Notes under the pieces: model-generated
Databases searched by the model: none
The model's input: the letters and a program-made list of their open reading frames with translations, nothing else
Told to the model about the DNA's origin: nothing
Shown here: positions 44,604 through 53,267 of the stretch, piece by piece
How the letters are laid out: every line of letters starts with the position of its first letter
Position numbering within the stretch: the first letter of the stretch is position 1
Made by a program: the position numbers and the translations under genes
NCBI GenBank assembly: GCA_001897155.1
Contig: MKSF01000006.1
Location: 1 to 64,000 of the forward strand
Source of the DNA: Bacteroidetes bacterium 47-18
GTDB lineage: Bacteria > Bacteroidota > Bacteroidia > Chitinophagales > Chitinophagaceae
DNA length: 64,000 nt
Direction of reading: 5' to 3'

Positions 44604-44951
44604 ATGAAATATGTATCGCACACGCTTACAGCGCTTCTTCTCAGTATCGGCCTTGTAGCCGCCCAGTCCCGCATACAGACCAGCACCATACAGTCGGATA
44701 TAGCCTGCGACCACTGTACCAAATGTGAGTCATGCGGCCAGTCACTGCAGAAATCCCTGTTTAAGATCAAAGGGGTCAAAGACCTTACGATCGTTGAAGA
44801 CAAGCAGCAGTTCGTTGTAACCTATGATACCCGTAAAACCGATATTGAAACCATCAGGCAGCAGATCAGCAAATCGGGCTTCAGGGCGGATGATATCAAA
44901 GCCGACCCGGTCGCTTACGAGAAGTTGGACGGATGCTGCAAAAAGCGTTAG
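44604..44951 (+). CDS. Secreted heavy-metal-associated (HMA) domain protein, Cys-rich
   Basis: The 115-residue protein has a signal peptide (VSHTLTALLLSIGLVAAQ) and one ferredoxin-like HMA domain. Its metal loop is extended: ACDHCTKCESCGQSL holds four Cys (35, 38, 41, 44) in overlapping CxxC pairs, and two more Cys (111, 112) end the protein. It is expected to bind a soft metal such as copper or zinc in the periplasm. It lies between lolD (84 bases) and a hydrolase (60 bases), 6 kb away from the copper genes. Confidence 0.86.
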   Translation: MKYVSHTLTALLLSIGLVAAQSRIQTSTIQSDIACDHCTKCESCGQSLQKSLFKIKGVKDLTIVEDKQQFVVTYDTRKTDIETIRQQISKSGFRADDIKADPVAYEKLDGCCKKR

Positions 44952-45011
44952 CCCCTGCAGTTCTGTAGCTTACAGCAAGCGGTATGGCTTTAAACGAAAC
45001 GATCCTCTGAA

Positions 45012-45794
45012 ATGACATTGACCTATACGGCCCGGACCGTAATGATACATGGCCGGGAATTATATGTAGAGCAGGCTGCGGGCTTCCCCGGCCGTCCAAC
45101 GCTCGTATTCCTTCACGACTCTCTGGGCTGCACGCGCCTGTGGCGGGATTTCCCGGAAAAGCTGGCCTTACTGACCCGCTGCAATGTGCTGGTATATGAC
45201 CGCTGGGGTTACGGGCAATCCGCGCCTATGTCCTCCTATAAGCGTCCCGTTCATTATATGGAGCAGGAAGCCGGGATATTGAAGGAGCTGCTGTCTGACT
45301 CAGGCCTGCAGGATGTTATTTTATTCGGCCACAGCGATGGCGGTACCATAGCGCTGCTCACTGCGGCGCTTTATAGCGATATAGTAAAAGGCATTATCTG
45401 CGAGGCCGGCCACATCTTTGTAGAAGATATTACACTGGAAGGTATCCGGAAGGCGGTTACCGCATATCATACCACCGATCTTGCTGCCAGGCTCAACAAA
45501 TATCACGGTGACAAAACAGACACGGTCTTTAAAGCCTGGACTGAAACCTGGCTGAGAAGCAACTACCGGTCCTGGAATATAGAGGCGCTGCTGCCATCAG
45601 TAACCTCTCCCCTGCTCTTTATTCAGGGAGAGCAGGACGAATACGGAACGGCGGCACAGGCAGACCGGACAGTAGCTCTCGTAACAGGAAGTTCGGAAAA
45701 GTGGATGCTCCCGGGGGTGGGTCATACGCCCCATAAGGAAGCGCCTGGTCCGGTCCTCGAAAAGTCCGCTGACTTTATCCGGCAGCTCCTGTAG
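45012..45794 (+). CDS. Alpha/beta hydrolase
   Basis: The 260-residue protein has the fold markers FLHDSLGCTRLWRDFP (oxyanion region), the nucleophile elbow FGHSDGGTIALL with Ser, an acid in FIQGEQDEYG and the catalytic His in GVGHTPHKEAPG. It may be an esterase or a C-C bond hydrolase of the MhpC-like class; the substrate is unknown. No signal peptide is visible, so it is cytoplasmic. It runs in the same direction as its neighbours but 192 bases separate it from the next gene. Confidence 0.9.
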   Translation: MTLTYTARTVMIHGRELYVEQAAGFPGRPTLVFLHDSLGCTRLWRDFPEKLALLTRCNVLVYDRWGYGQSAPMSSYKRPVHYMEQEAGILKELLSDSGLQDVILFGHSDGGTIALLTAALYSDIVKGIICEAGHIFVEDITLEGIRKAVTAYHTTDLAARLNKYHGDKTDTVFKAWTETWLRSNYRSWNIEALLPSVTSPLLFIQGEQDEYGTAAQADRTVALVTGSSEKWMLPGVGHTPHKEAPGPVLEKSADFIRQLL

Positions 45795-45986
45795 CCCCGC
45801 TCTGCCGGTGACGGCAGCTTTAACCGCCTCAATAGACACCTGCTTATTACTTTGCGTATTCCCGGCCGTATCGTAGCTATAAGGATAGCTGCTTCCCTGA
45901 AGGCAGATAGATCACCGTCCTGAATGAGGTAAAAACACATATTCCGGATTTTTTTCCTGTAAAATCCTTCCGACCTTTGTTCCATC

Positions 45987-46844
45987 ATGGAAACACAGGC
46001 ATCTGTCAACTATCAGCGTATCGCACAGGCAATAGACTATCTGCAACAGCATTTCCGGCAGCAGCCGGGCCTGGAGGCAATAGCCGCCCATATACATCTC
46101 AGTCCACAGCATTTTCAGCGCCTGTTCAGCGAATGGGCAGGTACCAGCCCTAAAAAGTTCCTGCAATACCTCAGCGTGGAGCATGCCAAAAAACTGCTGG
46201 CCGATCATACCGGCGGCACACTTGCGGATGCTGCTTATCAAACCGGCCTGTCCAGCACCAGCCGCCTGCACGAGCTGTTCATCAGCATAGAAGGCATGAC
46301 ACCGGCAGAGTATAAGAACGGCGGCAGGAACCTGTCTGTCAGCTACAGCTTTGCTCCCACCCCTTTCGGGACCGTACTTATTGCATCCACGGAAACAGGC
46401 ATTTGTCATATGGCCTTTGAAACAGATGAAAAGCAGGCTCTGGCAAGGCTACAGCACAAATTCCCGAACGCAGGATTCCGTATGCACCGAACCGCTATGC
46501 AGGAAAACGCACTGCGGATCTTCCGGCAGCCTCCGGGAACGGATATGCTGACCGGCATCAAGCTGCATCTTAAAGGCACTCCATTCCAGCTAAAGGTCTG
46601 GGAAAGCCTGCTGAAAATACCCATGGGCCACCTCAGCACCTACGGTTCGGTAGCCGCCCGGGCAGGTAATGCACGCGCGTCCCGGGCGGTGGGGACAGCA
46701 ATAGGCAACAATCCCGTTGCCTTCCTGATCCCCTGTCACCGGGTCATCCAATCCACGGGAATGCTGGGCGGCTATATGTGGGGCACGGGCAGGAAAGCCG
46801 CGATCATAGGCTGGGAAAGCGCACAAATATACCGCGACAGCTAA
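45987..46844 (+). CDS. AraC-type regulator fused to O6-methylguanine-DNA methyltransferase (Ada-like)
   Basis: The 285-residue protein joins an AraC helix-turn-helix (about 10-105: LQQHFRQQPGLEAIAAHIHLSPQHFQRLFSEW) to a methyltransferase domain ending in NPVAFLIPCHRVIQSTG, with acceptor Cys250 in the PCHRV motif. It takes the alkyl group off O6-methylguanine onto that Cys. The N-terminal zinc-binding phosphotriester domain of Escherichia coli Ada is missing, so how it senses damage is open. An AlkB-like gene follows 70 bases on, matching an adaptive response unit. Confidence 0.93.
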   Translation: METQASVNYQRIAQAIDYLQQHFRQQPGLEAIAAHIHLSPQHFQRLFSEWAGTSPKKFLQYLSVEHAKKLLADHTGGTLADAAYQTGLSSTSRLHELFISIEGMTPAEYKNGGRNLSVSYSFAPTPFGTVLIASTETGICHMAFETDEKQALARLQHKFPNAGFRMHRTAMQENALRIFRQPPGTDMLTGIKLHLKGTPFQLKVWESLLKIPMGHLSTYGSVAARAGNARASRAVGTAIGNNPVAFLIPCHRVIQSTGMLGGYMWGTGRKAAIIGWESAQIYRDS

Positions 46845-46914
46845 GGCATACCCTGCGCTGAAATGCTTTACCCTATGATGCCTGCCGTATCTCTAAAATC
46901 AACTGTTGTATAAA

Positions 46915-47538
46915 ATGACCGCTATGGAACTATTTGACACTACGCCCGACCCTTCCATGAACCTGTTACCGGCTGACGGGATTGTCAATTATTACGGGAA
47001 AATACTGGAGGACGGGCAGGCCGGCCACTATTTCAGGGAGCTGCTGTCATCCGTTGCCTGGCAGCACGATGAAGCCATAATTTTCGGTAAAAGGATCCTT
47101 ACCCGGAGGGAAGTGGCCTGGTATGGTTCCGAACCCTATGCCTATACGTATTCGAGAGTGACCAGGCATGCCTTACCATGGACGCCTGTTTTACTGGAAC
47201 TTAAAGAAAAGGTAGAATCCCTGACGGGAGAAACATTCAACTCCTGCCTGCTGAACCTGTATCATAACGGGGAGGAAGGTATGGCCTGGCACAGCGATGA
47301 GGAAACTGACCTTAAAAAGCATGGGGCGATAGCCTCGCTCAGCCTGGGAGCAGCGCGTAAGTTCTACCTGAAGCACCGGCAGACACAGGAAAAGATAGCC
47401 ATACTGCTGGAACATGGCAGCCTGCTTGTCATGAAAGGTACCACGCAGACCCATTGGCTGCACCGGCTGCCACCGGCCAGGCGTATTACCGAACCTCGTA
47501 TCAACCTGACCTTCCGTACCATTGTTACAAATATATAG
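46915..47538 (+). CDS. AlkB-like 2-oxoglutarate/Fe(II) dioxygenase
   Basis: AlkB-family enzymes repair N1-methyladenine and N3-methylcytosine by oxidising the methyl group. The 207-residue protein carries GEEGMAWHSDEETDL (HxD iron ligands), LLVMKGTTQTHWLHRLP (third His ligand) and RINLTFR with the Arg residues that bind 2-oxoglutarate; LNLYHNGEEGM is the nucleotide-recognition lid region. It resembles the ALKBH2/3-like bacterial group. ATGs at 46915 and 46924 are both possible starts; a TTG at 46906 is not needed. It pairs with the Ada-like gene upstream. Confidence 0.92.
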   Translation: MTAMELFDTTPDPSMNLLPADGIVNYYGKILEDGQAGHYFRELLSSVAWQHDEAIIFGKRILTRREVAWYGSEPYAYTYSRVTRHALPWTPVLLELKEKVESLTGETFNSCLLNLYHNGEEGMAWHSDEETDLKKHGAIASLSLGAARKFYLKHRQTQEKIAILLEHGSLLVMKGTTQTHWLHRLPPARRITEPRINLTFRTIVTNI

Positions 47539-47639
47539 TACCCTCCGGAATTGCGCCAAAGTGCATGGTGCTTATAGAGTAACCGGGCTCAGGCGGCTCT
47601 TTTTTTAACCGGGCCGGTTACTCGTTCCATATTTCTGTA

Positions 47640-47647
47640 TAACTTTG
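47640..47647 (+). promoter_or_regulatory. -7 promoter element for the GNAT-AAA gene pair
   Basis: TAACTTTG matches TAnnTTTG, 50 bases before the ATG at 47698. The sequence TATAACTTTGC is identical to that before the lipoprotein gene at 9554. Confidence 0.55.
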
Positions 47648-47697
47648 CAGAAGAGGTCCTTGAAACCTCTCCTTAATTTCAACTATCCGCACCTACA

Positions 47698-48243
47698 ATG
47701 AACATCAACATACAGCCTGTTCTGGAAGATGAAGCAGTATGCCTGTCACCGCTGCAGGCAGATGATTTTGAAGCCCTTTACCAGGTGGCATCGGACCCGC
47801 TGATATGGGAGCAGCATCCCAATAAGAACAGGTGGCAAAGGGCAGCTTTCAGTATCTTTTTTGAGGGAGCCCTGCAAAGCGGGGGCGCATTGAAAATAAC
47901 AGATACCGCCACCGGCAGGATCGCCGGCTGCACCCGCTTCTATGACCTGGTACCCGAAAAGGACAGCATCATGATAGGCTATACTTTCCTGGCACGCTCC
48001 TATTGGGGTACCGGCCTCAATACACAGGTAAAAAAAATGATGATGGATTATATCTTCAGATATGTGTCCCGAATTTATTTTCATGTAGGTGCTTCCAACA
48101 AGCGCTCCCAGGTGGCGATCGAAAGGCTGGGCGCAGTCAAGACGGGAGAAGAGGAAATAGCCTATTTCGGGGAACCTGCGCGTTTAAATTTTGTGTACCT
48201 TATTGAAAAAAACAGACCATCCGAATCCATATCATGCTCCTGA
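47698..48243 (+). CDS. GNAT family N-acetyltransferase (RimJ/RimL type)
   Basis: The 181-residue protein has the RimJ/RimL-like order of elements: LSPLQADDFEALYQVASDPLIWEQHPNKNRW, GCTRFYDLVPEKDSIMIGYTFLARSYWGTGLN (acetyl-CoA loop is degenerate, YWGTGLNTQVKK), and HVGASNKRSQVAIERLGAVKTGE. It probably acetylates an amine, substrate unknown. Its last ten bases overlap the start of the AAA ATPase gene, so the two are translationally coupled and may act together. Confidence 0.9.
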   Translation: MNINIQPVLEDEAVCLSPLQADDFEALYQVASDPLIWEQHPNKNRWQRAAFSIFFEGALQSGGALKITDTATGRIAGCTRFYDLVPEKDSIMIGYTFLARSYWGTGLNTQVKKMMMDYIFRYVSRIYFHVGASNKRSQVAIERLGAVKTGEEEIAYFGEPARLNFVYLIEKNRPSESISCS

Positions 48244-48962
48244 CAGACCTTATAATCACAGATAAAACCTCCGTTGCACTTGAAGATATGATGCTGCCGC
48301 CGGAGCACAGGGCCGCTATTGACCAGTTCCTGAAAGAGCACCGATACCGTGCAGAGCTGCAGGCTTATGGCCTCCCGGTGAATAATAAGCTCCTCTTATA
48401 CGGCCATTCCGGCTGCGGGAAGACCACTACGGCCAAAGCTATAGCGCACCGGCTGGGAAAACCGTTGCTGATCCTGAACCTGAGCAATGTAGTGAATTCC
48501 AGGATCGGGGAAACATCCCAGAATATCAGGCAGGTATTTGATAAAGCGGCCAGGGAGAAAAGCGTGCTTTTTCTGGATGAGCTGGACCAGATCGGTAAAG
48601 CACGCGACCATGAAGACAAGGATGTCGGAGAGATGCGACGGCTCGTAAATACCCTGATCCAGCTGATAGATTATTTCCCCGAAGACGCCCTGCTCCTGGC
48701 AGCTACCAACCAGGCCTCGGTGATTGATTCAGCGATCTGGCGGCGCTTCCAGCTCCGCATTCCTTTTGAGCAGCCTTCAGAAGAGCAACTGGACCAATAT
48801 TATGATCATATTTTAGCAAAATTCCCGGAAGACCTGAAACGTATAGAGCGCCTGTATGGCATATCCTATGCGGAAGCTAAGGACAGTGCCTATACCCGGA
48901 TCAAGCGCATCTTGCTGGAACAACTGGAATCCGGGCAAAAATCCGTACCTGAGAACCTTTAA
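48234..48962 (+). CDS. AAA+ ATPase (FtsH/katanin-like core), stand-alone
   Basis: The 242-residue protein is a single AAA+ module: Walker A YGHSGCGKTTTAKAIA (Lys63), Walker B SVLFLDELDQIG, sensor 1 ALLLAATNQASVID, arginine-finger region SAIWRRFQLRIPF. It has no protease, membrane or N-terminal targeting domain, so it must work through a partner or as a chaperone-like remodeller. It resembles small AAA proteins often found in phage-defence or mobile gene contexts, but the neighbour here is an acetyltransferase whose gene overlaps it by ten bases. Confidence 0.88.
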   Translation: MLLTDLIITDKTSVALEDMMLPPEHRAAIDQFLKEHRYRAELQAYGLPVNNKLLLYGHSGCGKTTTAKAIAHRLGKPLLILNLSNVVNSRIGETSQNIRQVFDKAAREKSVLFLDELDQIGKARDHEDKDVGEMRRLVNTLIQLIDYFPEDALLLAATNQASVIDSAIWRRFQLRIPFEQPSEEQLDQYYDHILAKFPEDLKRIERLYGISYAEAKDSAYTRIKRILLEQLESGQKSVPENL

Positions 48963-49001
48963 ACGCATAATAGCCCCCCGGTACCTGCAAAAGCTGCCTG
49001 C

Positions 49002-50321
49002 TTATTTCTTATGGAGCTCTTGAAAGCGTTTGCCCCGATAGCCTGAAAATCTTTGGTACTTGGGCTCCCCGATCCCCTGTCGCCTGTAAATGCTGTTATG
49101 CCCGGAGATCAGATAGGCAACAACGCACGCAATAGCAGCATAGGCGCCGCAGTCGCTGCCAAACAGCTCCATAGCCATAATGCTGCACGCGACAGGAGTA
49201 TTGGCAGCTCCCGCAAAAACAGCCACAAAGCCCATGTCTGCCAGCAGCCCGGTGGGCAATGGCAGGAAACAGCTTAAAGCGCTCCCCAATGCCGCGCCGA
49301 TAAAGAACAGCGGCGTAACTTCCCCACCCTTAAAGCCTGCCGATAAGGTGATAATAGTAAAGCCCATTTTCAAAGCGAAGTCATAGGCTGGCAGCTCCTG
49401 CTCAAAAGCGCTGATCATGGTGGGAATGCCTAAACCGATATACCTGGTGGTGCCTGCCGCCCAGACTGCGAAGAGTATGATGATCCCCCCGATCACCGGG
49501 CGTAAGGGCGGGTAAGCGATTTTTGACCTGAAGACGGCGCTTACCCTATGCATGGCTTTGCTGAATATTGCGGCACATAATCCGAAAGCGATCCCTGCAA
49601 TGATGGCATACAGGATATTTAAAAACGAAAGATCAGGAATAAAGCTGATATGGTAAGCGGTATGGTGCGTGTGCCATAGCGCTTCAGTGACCCTGTCGGC
49701 AATAACGGACGCTGCAAATGCGGGGAAAATAGCATCATACTTCAGCCGACCGATCCAGAAGACCTCCAGCCCGAAAACTGCGCCTGCCAGCGGGGTTCCG
49801 AACACAGAGCCGAAGCCCGCGGCAATAGCCGCAATGATCAGCATTTTCCGCTCATCCCGGGTAAGGCGGAAAGGCCTGCTGAACTGATCGGCAATGGCGC
49901 CTGCCATCTGCAGGGCCGTTCCCTCGCGTCCTGCCGAGCCACCGAAAAAATGTGTTGCGATCGTCCCGATATATACGAATGGAGCCATCCGGAAAGGAAT
50001 AATGTTCCCGGGATCATGGATGGTATCAATAAGCAGGTTGTTGCCAGCTTCGATGTCTTTGCCTGCATAATAATAAAGCAGCCCGATGAGAAAGCCGCCC
50101 ACCGGCAATAATGTCAGCAACCACAGGTTATTTTCCCGCATATCGGTCACCCAGTCCAGTGATTGTAAAAACACTGCCGAAGCGCTGCCGACACAGACGC
50201 CGGTAAGCAAACATATAAGGGTCCATTTCAGGAGATAAGGTACAGCAGGGTAACGCCGGAAAAATACACGGATCCGTATTTTGATTGCAGCAGCCGATGA
50301 CTTTTTTTGCTTTAAGGACAT
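49002..50321 (-). CDS. CLC family chloride channel or antiporter, without CBS domains
   Basis: The 439-residue protein has the CLC core with GGSAGREGTALQMAGAI (gating Glu in GREG), FGTPLAGAVFGLEVFWIG and FKGGEVTPLFFIGAALGSAL, and FVAVFAGAANTPVACSIMAMEL. It ends soon after the last membrane helix with a short basic tail, lacking the CBS pair of the other CLC in this window. It carries chloride or fluoride-like anions across the inner membrane; selectivity is not assigned. It is transcribed in the same direction as the multicopper oxidase operon but 203 bases beyond it. Confidence 0.9.
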   Translation of the reverse strand: MSLKQKKSSAAAIKIRIRVFFRRYPAVPYLLKWTLICLLTGVCVGSASAVFLQSLDWVTDMRENNLWLLTLLPVGGFLIGLLYYYAGKDIEAGNNLLIDTIHDPGNIIPFRMAPFVYIGTIATHFFGGSAGREGTALQMAGAIADQFSRPFRLTRDERKMLIIAAIAAGFGSVFGTPLAGAVFGLEVFWIGRLKYDAIFPAFAASVIADRVTEALWHTHHTAYHISFIPDLSFLNILYAIIAGIAFGLCAAIFSKAMHRVSAVFRSKIAYPPLRPVIGGIIILFAVWAAGTTRYIGLGIPTMISAFEQELPAYDFALKMGFTIITLSAGFKGGEVTPLFFIGAALGSALSCFLPLPTGLLADMGFVAVFAGAANTPVACSIMAMELFGSDCGAYAAIACVVAYLISGHNSIYRRQGIGEPKYQRFSGYRGKRFQELHKK

Positions 50322-50327
50322 AACAAA

Positions 50328-50358
50328 CCTGATTTAATGATAAACATTAATGATCAGG
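50328..50358. promoter_or_regulatory. Imperfect inverted repeat upstream of the second CLC gene
   Basis: CCTGATTTAATG and CATTAATGATCAGG form an interrupted palindrome right before the CLC start (which begins at 50321 on the minus strand). It may be an operator or leader hairpin; nothing else supports a function. The rest of 50359-50524 shows no gene. Confidence 0.3.
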
Positions 50359-50524
50359 CGTCATCAGCTTGTGGAAAGCGGTTGGGTAAGGAAGCACACC
50401 ATTTCCTTTTTTATCTGCAGCAAAGATAATCATTTATTTTTTATTTTCAGTCCCGAGCCTTTCTATCCGATAGCTTGGTTGCTTAGTGTATCGGGCAGGA
50501 ATAACCGGCGCGCCGCCAGATCGC

Positions 50525-52795
50525 CTAATAATTCAGCGACAAGCCGATACCCCATCCCATATCACTGTCATAATGCATACGGATACCGATATTGCGGTTA
50601 ACTATATAACGAAGGTCTACCATGTATTCCAGGTCCGTATTGAGCATAAAGCCGGCCCGTAATCTGCCGGTAAGCGGTATGTCTTCCCGCATCAGCGATA
50701 GCCTTATAATGCCGTCATGATAAAGCTCCGCCTGGAAATTGACCAGCATAGGCAGCGTGTACATCACCCCGATGCTGACCGCACTTCTGTTATCTTTTTT
50801 ATTCACCTGCCCGAAGATATTCCTTTCCTGGTGGTGCATACCCAGCCTCCGGTACCGCCAGTCAAACCCGATAAAGGGCATCAGCCATTGCATCCGGCCG
50901 ATATATCTCCCCAGGTGGGTCTCGATCTCGTAGCCATGCATGCTGTTATAACCCAGCCTCCACTCCGTTCCCAGGCTCCACCGGGCGTTCTGCACCATCG
51001 CTTCCCCGTCATTGCCATTGGTGGCAAAATCATTCTGCGCCATCACATGCCACATATTGCTCTCGCGCTGCAGCATCCGGTACGCCCGCCGCTTGTCCGG
51101 CAGCAAAGGGTTCTTATAGTCGCCCACCGCGAACACCCGGTTCATACCCGCCATCATATGATACAGGATATGGCAGTGAAAGAACCAGTCGCCTTCCGTA
51201 TTAGCCAGGAATTCTATGGTATCCGTCTCCATCGGCATAATATCCAGCACATTCTTTAAAGGCGCGTGGGCGCCCTGGCCGTTAAGCACCCTGAAGTCAT
51301 AGCCATGCAGGTGCATAGGATGCCGCATCATAGAGTTATTGTATAAGATGATACGCAGCACTTCCCCCTGCTTTACGGGTATCTTATCCGATTCCGACAA
51401 TACCCGGTTGTCCATGCTCCACACATAGCGGTTCATATTTCCTGTCAGCTCAAATCTCAGCTCCCTGACCGGGGCATCTCCGGGCAATGTGCCGGGTTGT
51501 ACAGCTTTCAGCATAGCATAATTCAGCGTAACGATCTCCCCGGCATCGTGATGCTCCTTATCCGCACCATGATGCATATGATGCGCAGCGCCGGTATTTC
51601 CGGGCGCAGGCGACCCGCTGGATTTCCCCGTTATTTCCGGGTACATTACGGTATTCATATCCATCTGCTGCAGGCTCATCTGCATACCCATATCATTCAT
51701 ATCCCCGTTCATCTTCATCATGCGGTTCATCATCTTCATGCCTTCAAAATAATGCAGTCGGGGCAAAGGCCCGAGGTGCTGACGTTCGCCGTTACCGATA
51801 AAACAGCTGGCAGCCTGCGTACGATCCTCGGTAGTGGCCATCAATTCATAGGACTTACCGTCCTCGGGCAGGGTCACCACGATATCATAGGTTTCGGACA
51901 CGGCAATAATGAGCCGGTCTACTTCTACGGGCGCTACATCATTACCGTCATTCGCCACTACCGTGATCTTACCGCCGGCATACCGCAGCCAGAAATAGGA
52001 AGAGGCGCCGCCGTTGGATATCCGCAGCCTCACCTTATCTCCTCCGGTCAGCGGCTTACCGTCAATATCCTTAAGCTCGCTGACGGCAAGGCCGTTCAGG
52101 AGCACCTTCTCATAATAGACGTCGCTTACATCCATGGCCAGCATCCGCTTCCATTCGTTGGTGAGCTTGGTCTTAAAATGTCCTGCCCGCACGGCTTCGC
52201 CGTAGCTCTGCACCGCTCCTTTCCTGATAGCGAACCAGTCGCTGCCATTGTGCAGCATCCTGTGCACATTCTCCGGCTTCAGGTTGGTCCATTCACTCAG
52301 CATGACCGGTACCGAAGGCAGGTCATCTATATCCTTCCGGAAAGCGGGATCATCCCTTCTTTTATGAAAAACAAGCGAGCCGTACATCCCGATCTGCTCC
52401 TGCAGGCCCGAATGAGAATGATACCAGTAAGTTCCATTCTGGATAACGGGGAAACGGTAGGTATAAGTGGTACCGGGCGGTATGGGCTGCTGGGTAAGAT
52501 GCGGCACACCGTCCTCCCGGTTAGGCAGGAATACGCCGTGCCAGTGCAGGGAGGTGCTTTCCTTCAGCAGGTTATGCACCACAATCTCGGCGGTATCGCC
52601 TTCCGTAAACTCCAGTGTTGGCATAGGTATCTGCCCGTTCACAGCTACGGCCCGCCTGTGCTTGCTACCTGCATAATTGACGGTGGTATCCTTTACATAT
52701 AATTCATAACGCACAACCTGCTGTGCATACAGGCTCTGAGCCGCCGGCAGCAGCAGGATGACACCCATCAGCAATATCGGTATGTTCTGCTTCAT
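50525..52795 (-). CDS. Multicopper oxidase fused to a CopB-like outer-membrane barrel
   Basis: The 756-residue protein has a signal peptide (IPILLMGVILLLPAAQSLYA) and a three-domain multicopper oxidase. Copper ligands are visible in LHWHGVFLPNREDG (His84, His86), GTYWYHSHSGLQEQ, RHPMHLHGYDFRVL and DWFFHCHILYHMMAGM (T1 Cys541). A Met/His-rich insert (MMNRMMKMNGDMNDMGMQM and HHMHHGADKEHH) lies before the last cupredoxin domain, as in CopA/PcoA proteins. After residue 575 a second unit of about 180 residues, with strands ending in MGWGIGLSLNY, resembles the CopB copper-resistance barrel. It should oxidise Cu(I) outside the cytoplasm. It ends an operon with DUF3347 and HMA genes. Confidence 0.9.
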   Translation of the reverse strand: MKQNIPILLMGVILLLPAAQSLYAQQVVRYELYVKDTTVNYAGSKHRRAVAVNGQIPMPTLEFTEGDTAEIVVHNLLKESTSLHWHGVFLPNREDGVPHLTQQPIPPGTTYTYRFPVIQNGTYWYHSHSGLQEQIGMYGSLVFHKRRDDPAFRKDIDDLPSVPVMLSEWTNLKPENVHRMLHNGSDWFAIRKGAVQSYGEAVRAGHFKTKLTNEWKRMLAMDVSDVYYEKVLLNGLAVSELKDIDGKPLTGGDKVRLRISNGGASSYFWLRYAGGKITVVANDGNDVAPVEVDRLIIAVSETYDIVVTLPEDGKSYELMATTEDRTQAASCFIGNGERQHLGPLPRLHYFEGMKMMNRMMKMNGDMNDMGMQMSLQQMDMNTVMYPEITGKSSGSPAPGNTGAAHHMHHGADKEHHDAGEIVTLNYAMLKAVQPGTLPGDAPVRELRFELTGNMNRYVWSMDNRVLSESDKIPVKQGEVLRIILYNNSMMRHPMHLHGYDFRVLNGQGAHAPLKNVLDIMPMETDTIEFLANTEGDWFFHCHILYHMMAGMNRVFAVGDYKNPLLPDKRRAYRMLQRESNMWHVMAQNDFATNGNDGEAMVQNARWSLGTEWRLGYNSMHGYEIETHLGRYIGRMQWLMPFIGFDWRYRRLGMHHQERNIFGQVNKKDNRSAVSIGVMYTLPMLVNFQAELYHDGIIRLSLMREDIPLTGRLRAGFMLNTDLEYMVDLRYIVNRNIGIRMHYDSDMGWGIGLSLNY

Positions 52796-52809
52796 ATCAG
52801 ACTTTATAA

Positions 52810-53256
52810 TTAGTTTTCCCGGCTGGCCTCCACCTTACCGCAGGTCAGCATGGAAGCGCCGTAATAAGGATTCCTGATAGCGGACTCTTTACTGAGCCAG
52901 TAAGCTTTCTTCATAGGGCAGTACTGGTAGTAAACGGGCGCTTCTACCTGGTCCGCATTTTTTACGATGTTCCACAATCCCGTTGAGACAAGGGCAAACG
53001 CCTCCCGCTGCTTTTCCAGGCCTTTGGCGCCCGATAGTTTTTCCACTGCGGCAGACAGTTCCTTTTTCCCTTCAAAGGGCACTTCTTTATCCAGGTATCC
53101 GTTCAGCTCTGCAGCCGCCGCGGAAGCTGCCTTACTGTCGCCCCGAACAAGCGCGTCCTTTACCTGATAGTACCCGGACAGCAACACCCTGGTCTGCTGT
53201 GCCAAAGCAACATAGCCCGCCAGGAAGGCGATGACCAGCAATAAGCTCTTTTTCAT
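52810..53256 (-). CDS. Exported DUF3347 protein, probable copper-binding
   Basis: The 148-residue protein has a signal peptide (SLLLVIAFLAGYVALAQ) and a DUF3347 domain: LLSGYYQVKDALVRGD, VEKLSGAKGLEKQREAFALVS, and the C-terminal YYQYCPMKKAYWLSKESAIRNPYYGASMLTCG, where CPM and the last Met and Cys are candidate copper ligands. DUF3347 also occurs at the ends of CusB-like adaptors and near copper efflux genes. It lies between the HMA gene (11 bases) and the oxidase gene (14 bases), so all three are one operon and it probably binds periplasmic copper. Confidence 0.9.
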   Translation of the reverse strand: MKKSLLLVIAFLAGYVALAQQTRVLLSGYYQVKDALVRGDSKAASAAAAELNGYLDKEVPFEGKKELSAAVEKLSGAKGLEKQREAFALVSTGLWNIVKNADQVEAPVYYQYCPMKKAYWLSKESAIRNPYYGASMLTCGKVEASREN

Positions 53257-53267
53257 AAAACGTTTTT

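Noticed and set aside
47577-47624. AGTAACCGG/CCGGTTACT arms after the AlkB-like gene as a terminator
   Set aside because: The loop of about 27 bases contains the T run, so it does not have terminator geometry; its meaning is unclear.
51497-52702. 401-codon plus-strand frame
   Set aside because: It is antisense to the multicopper oxidase; His-rich only because it mirrors the Met/His-rich copper region.
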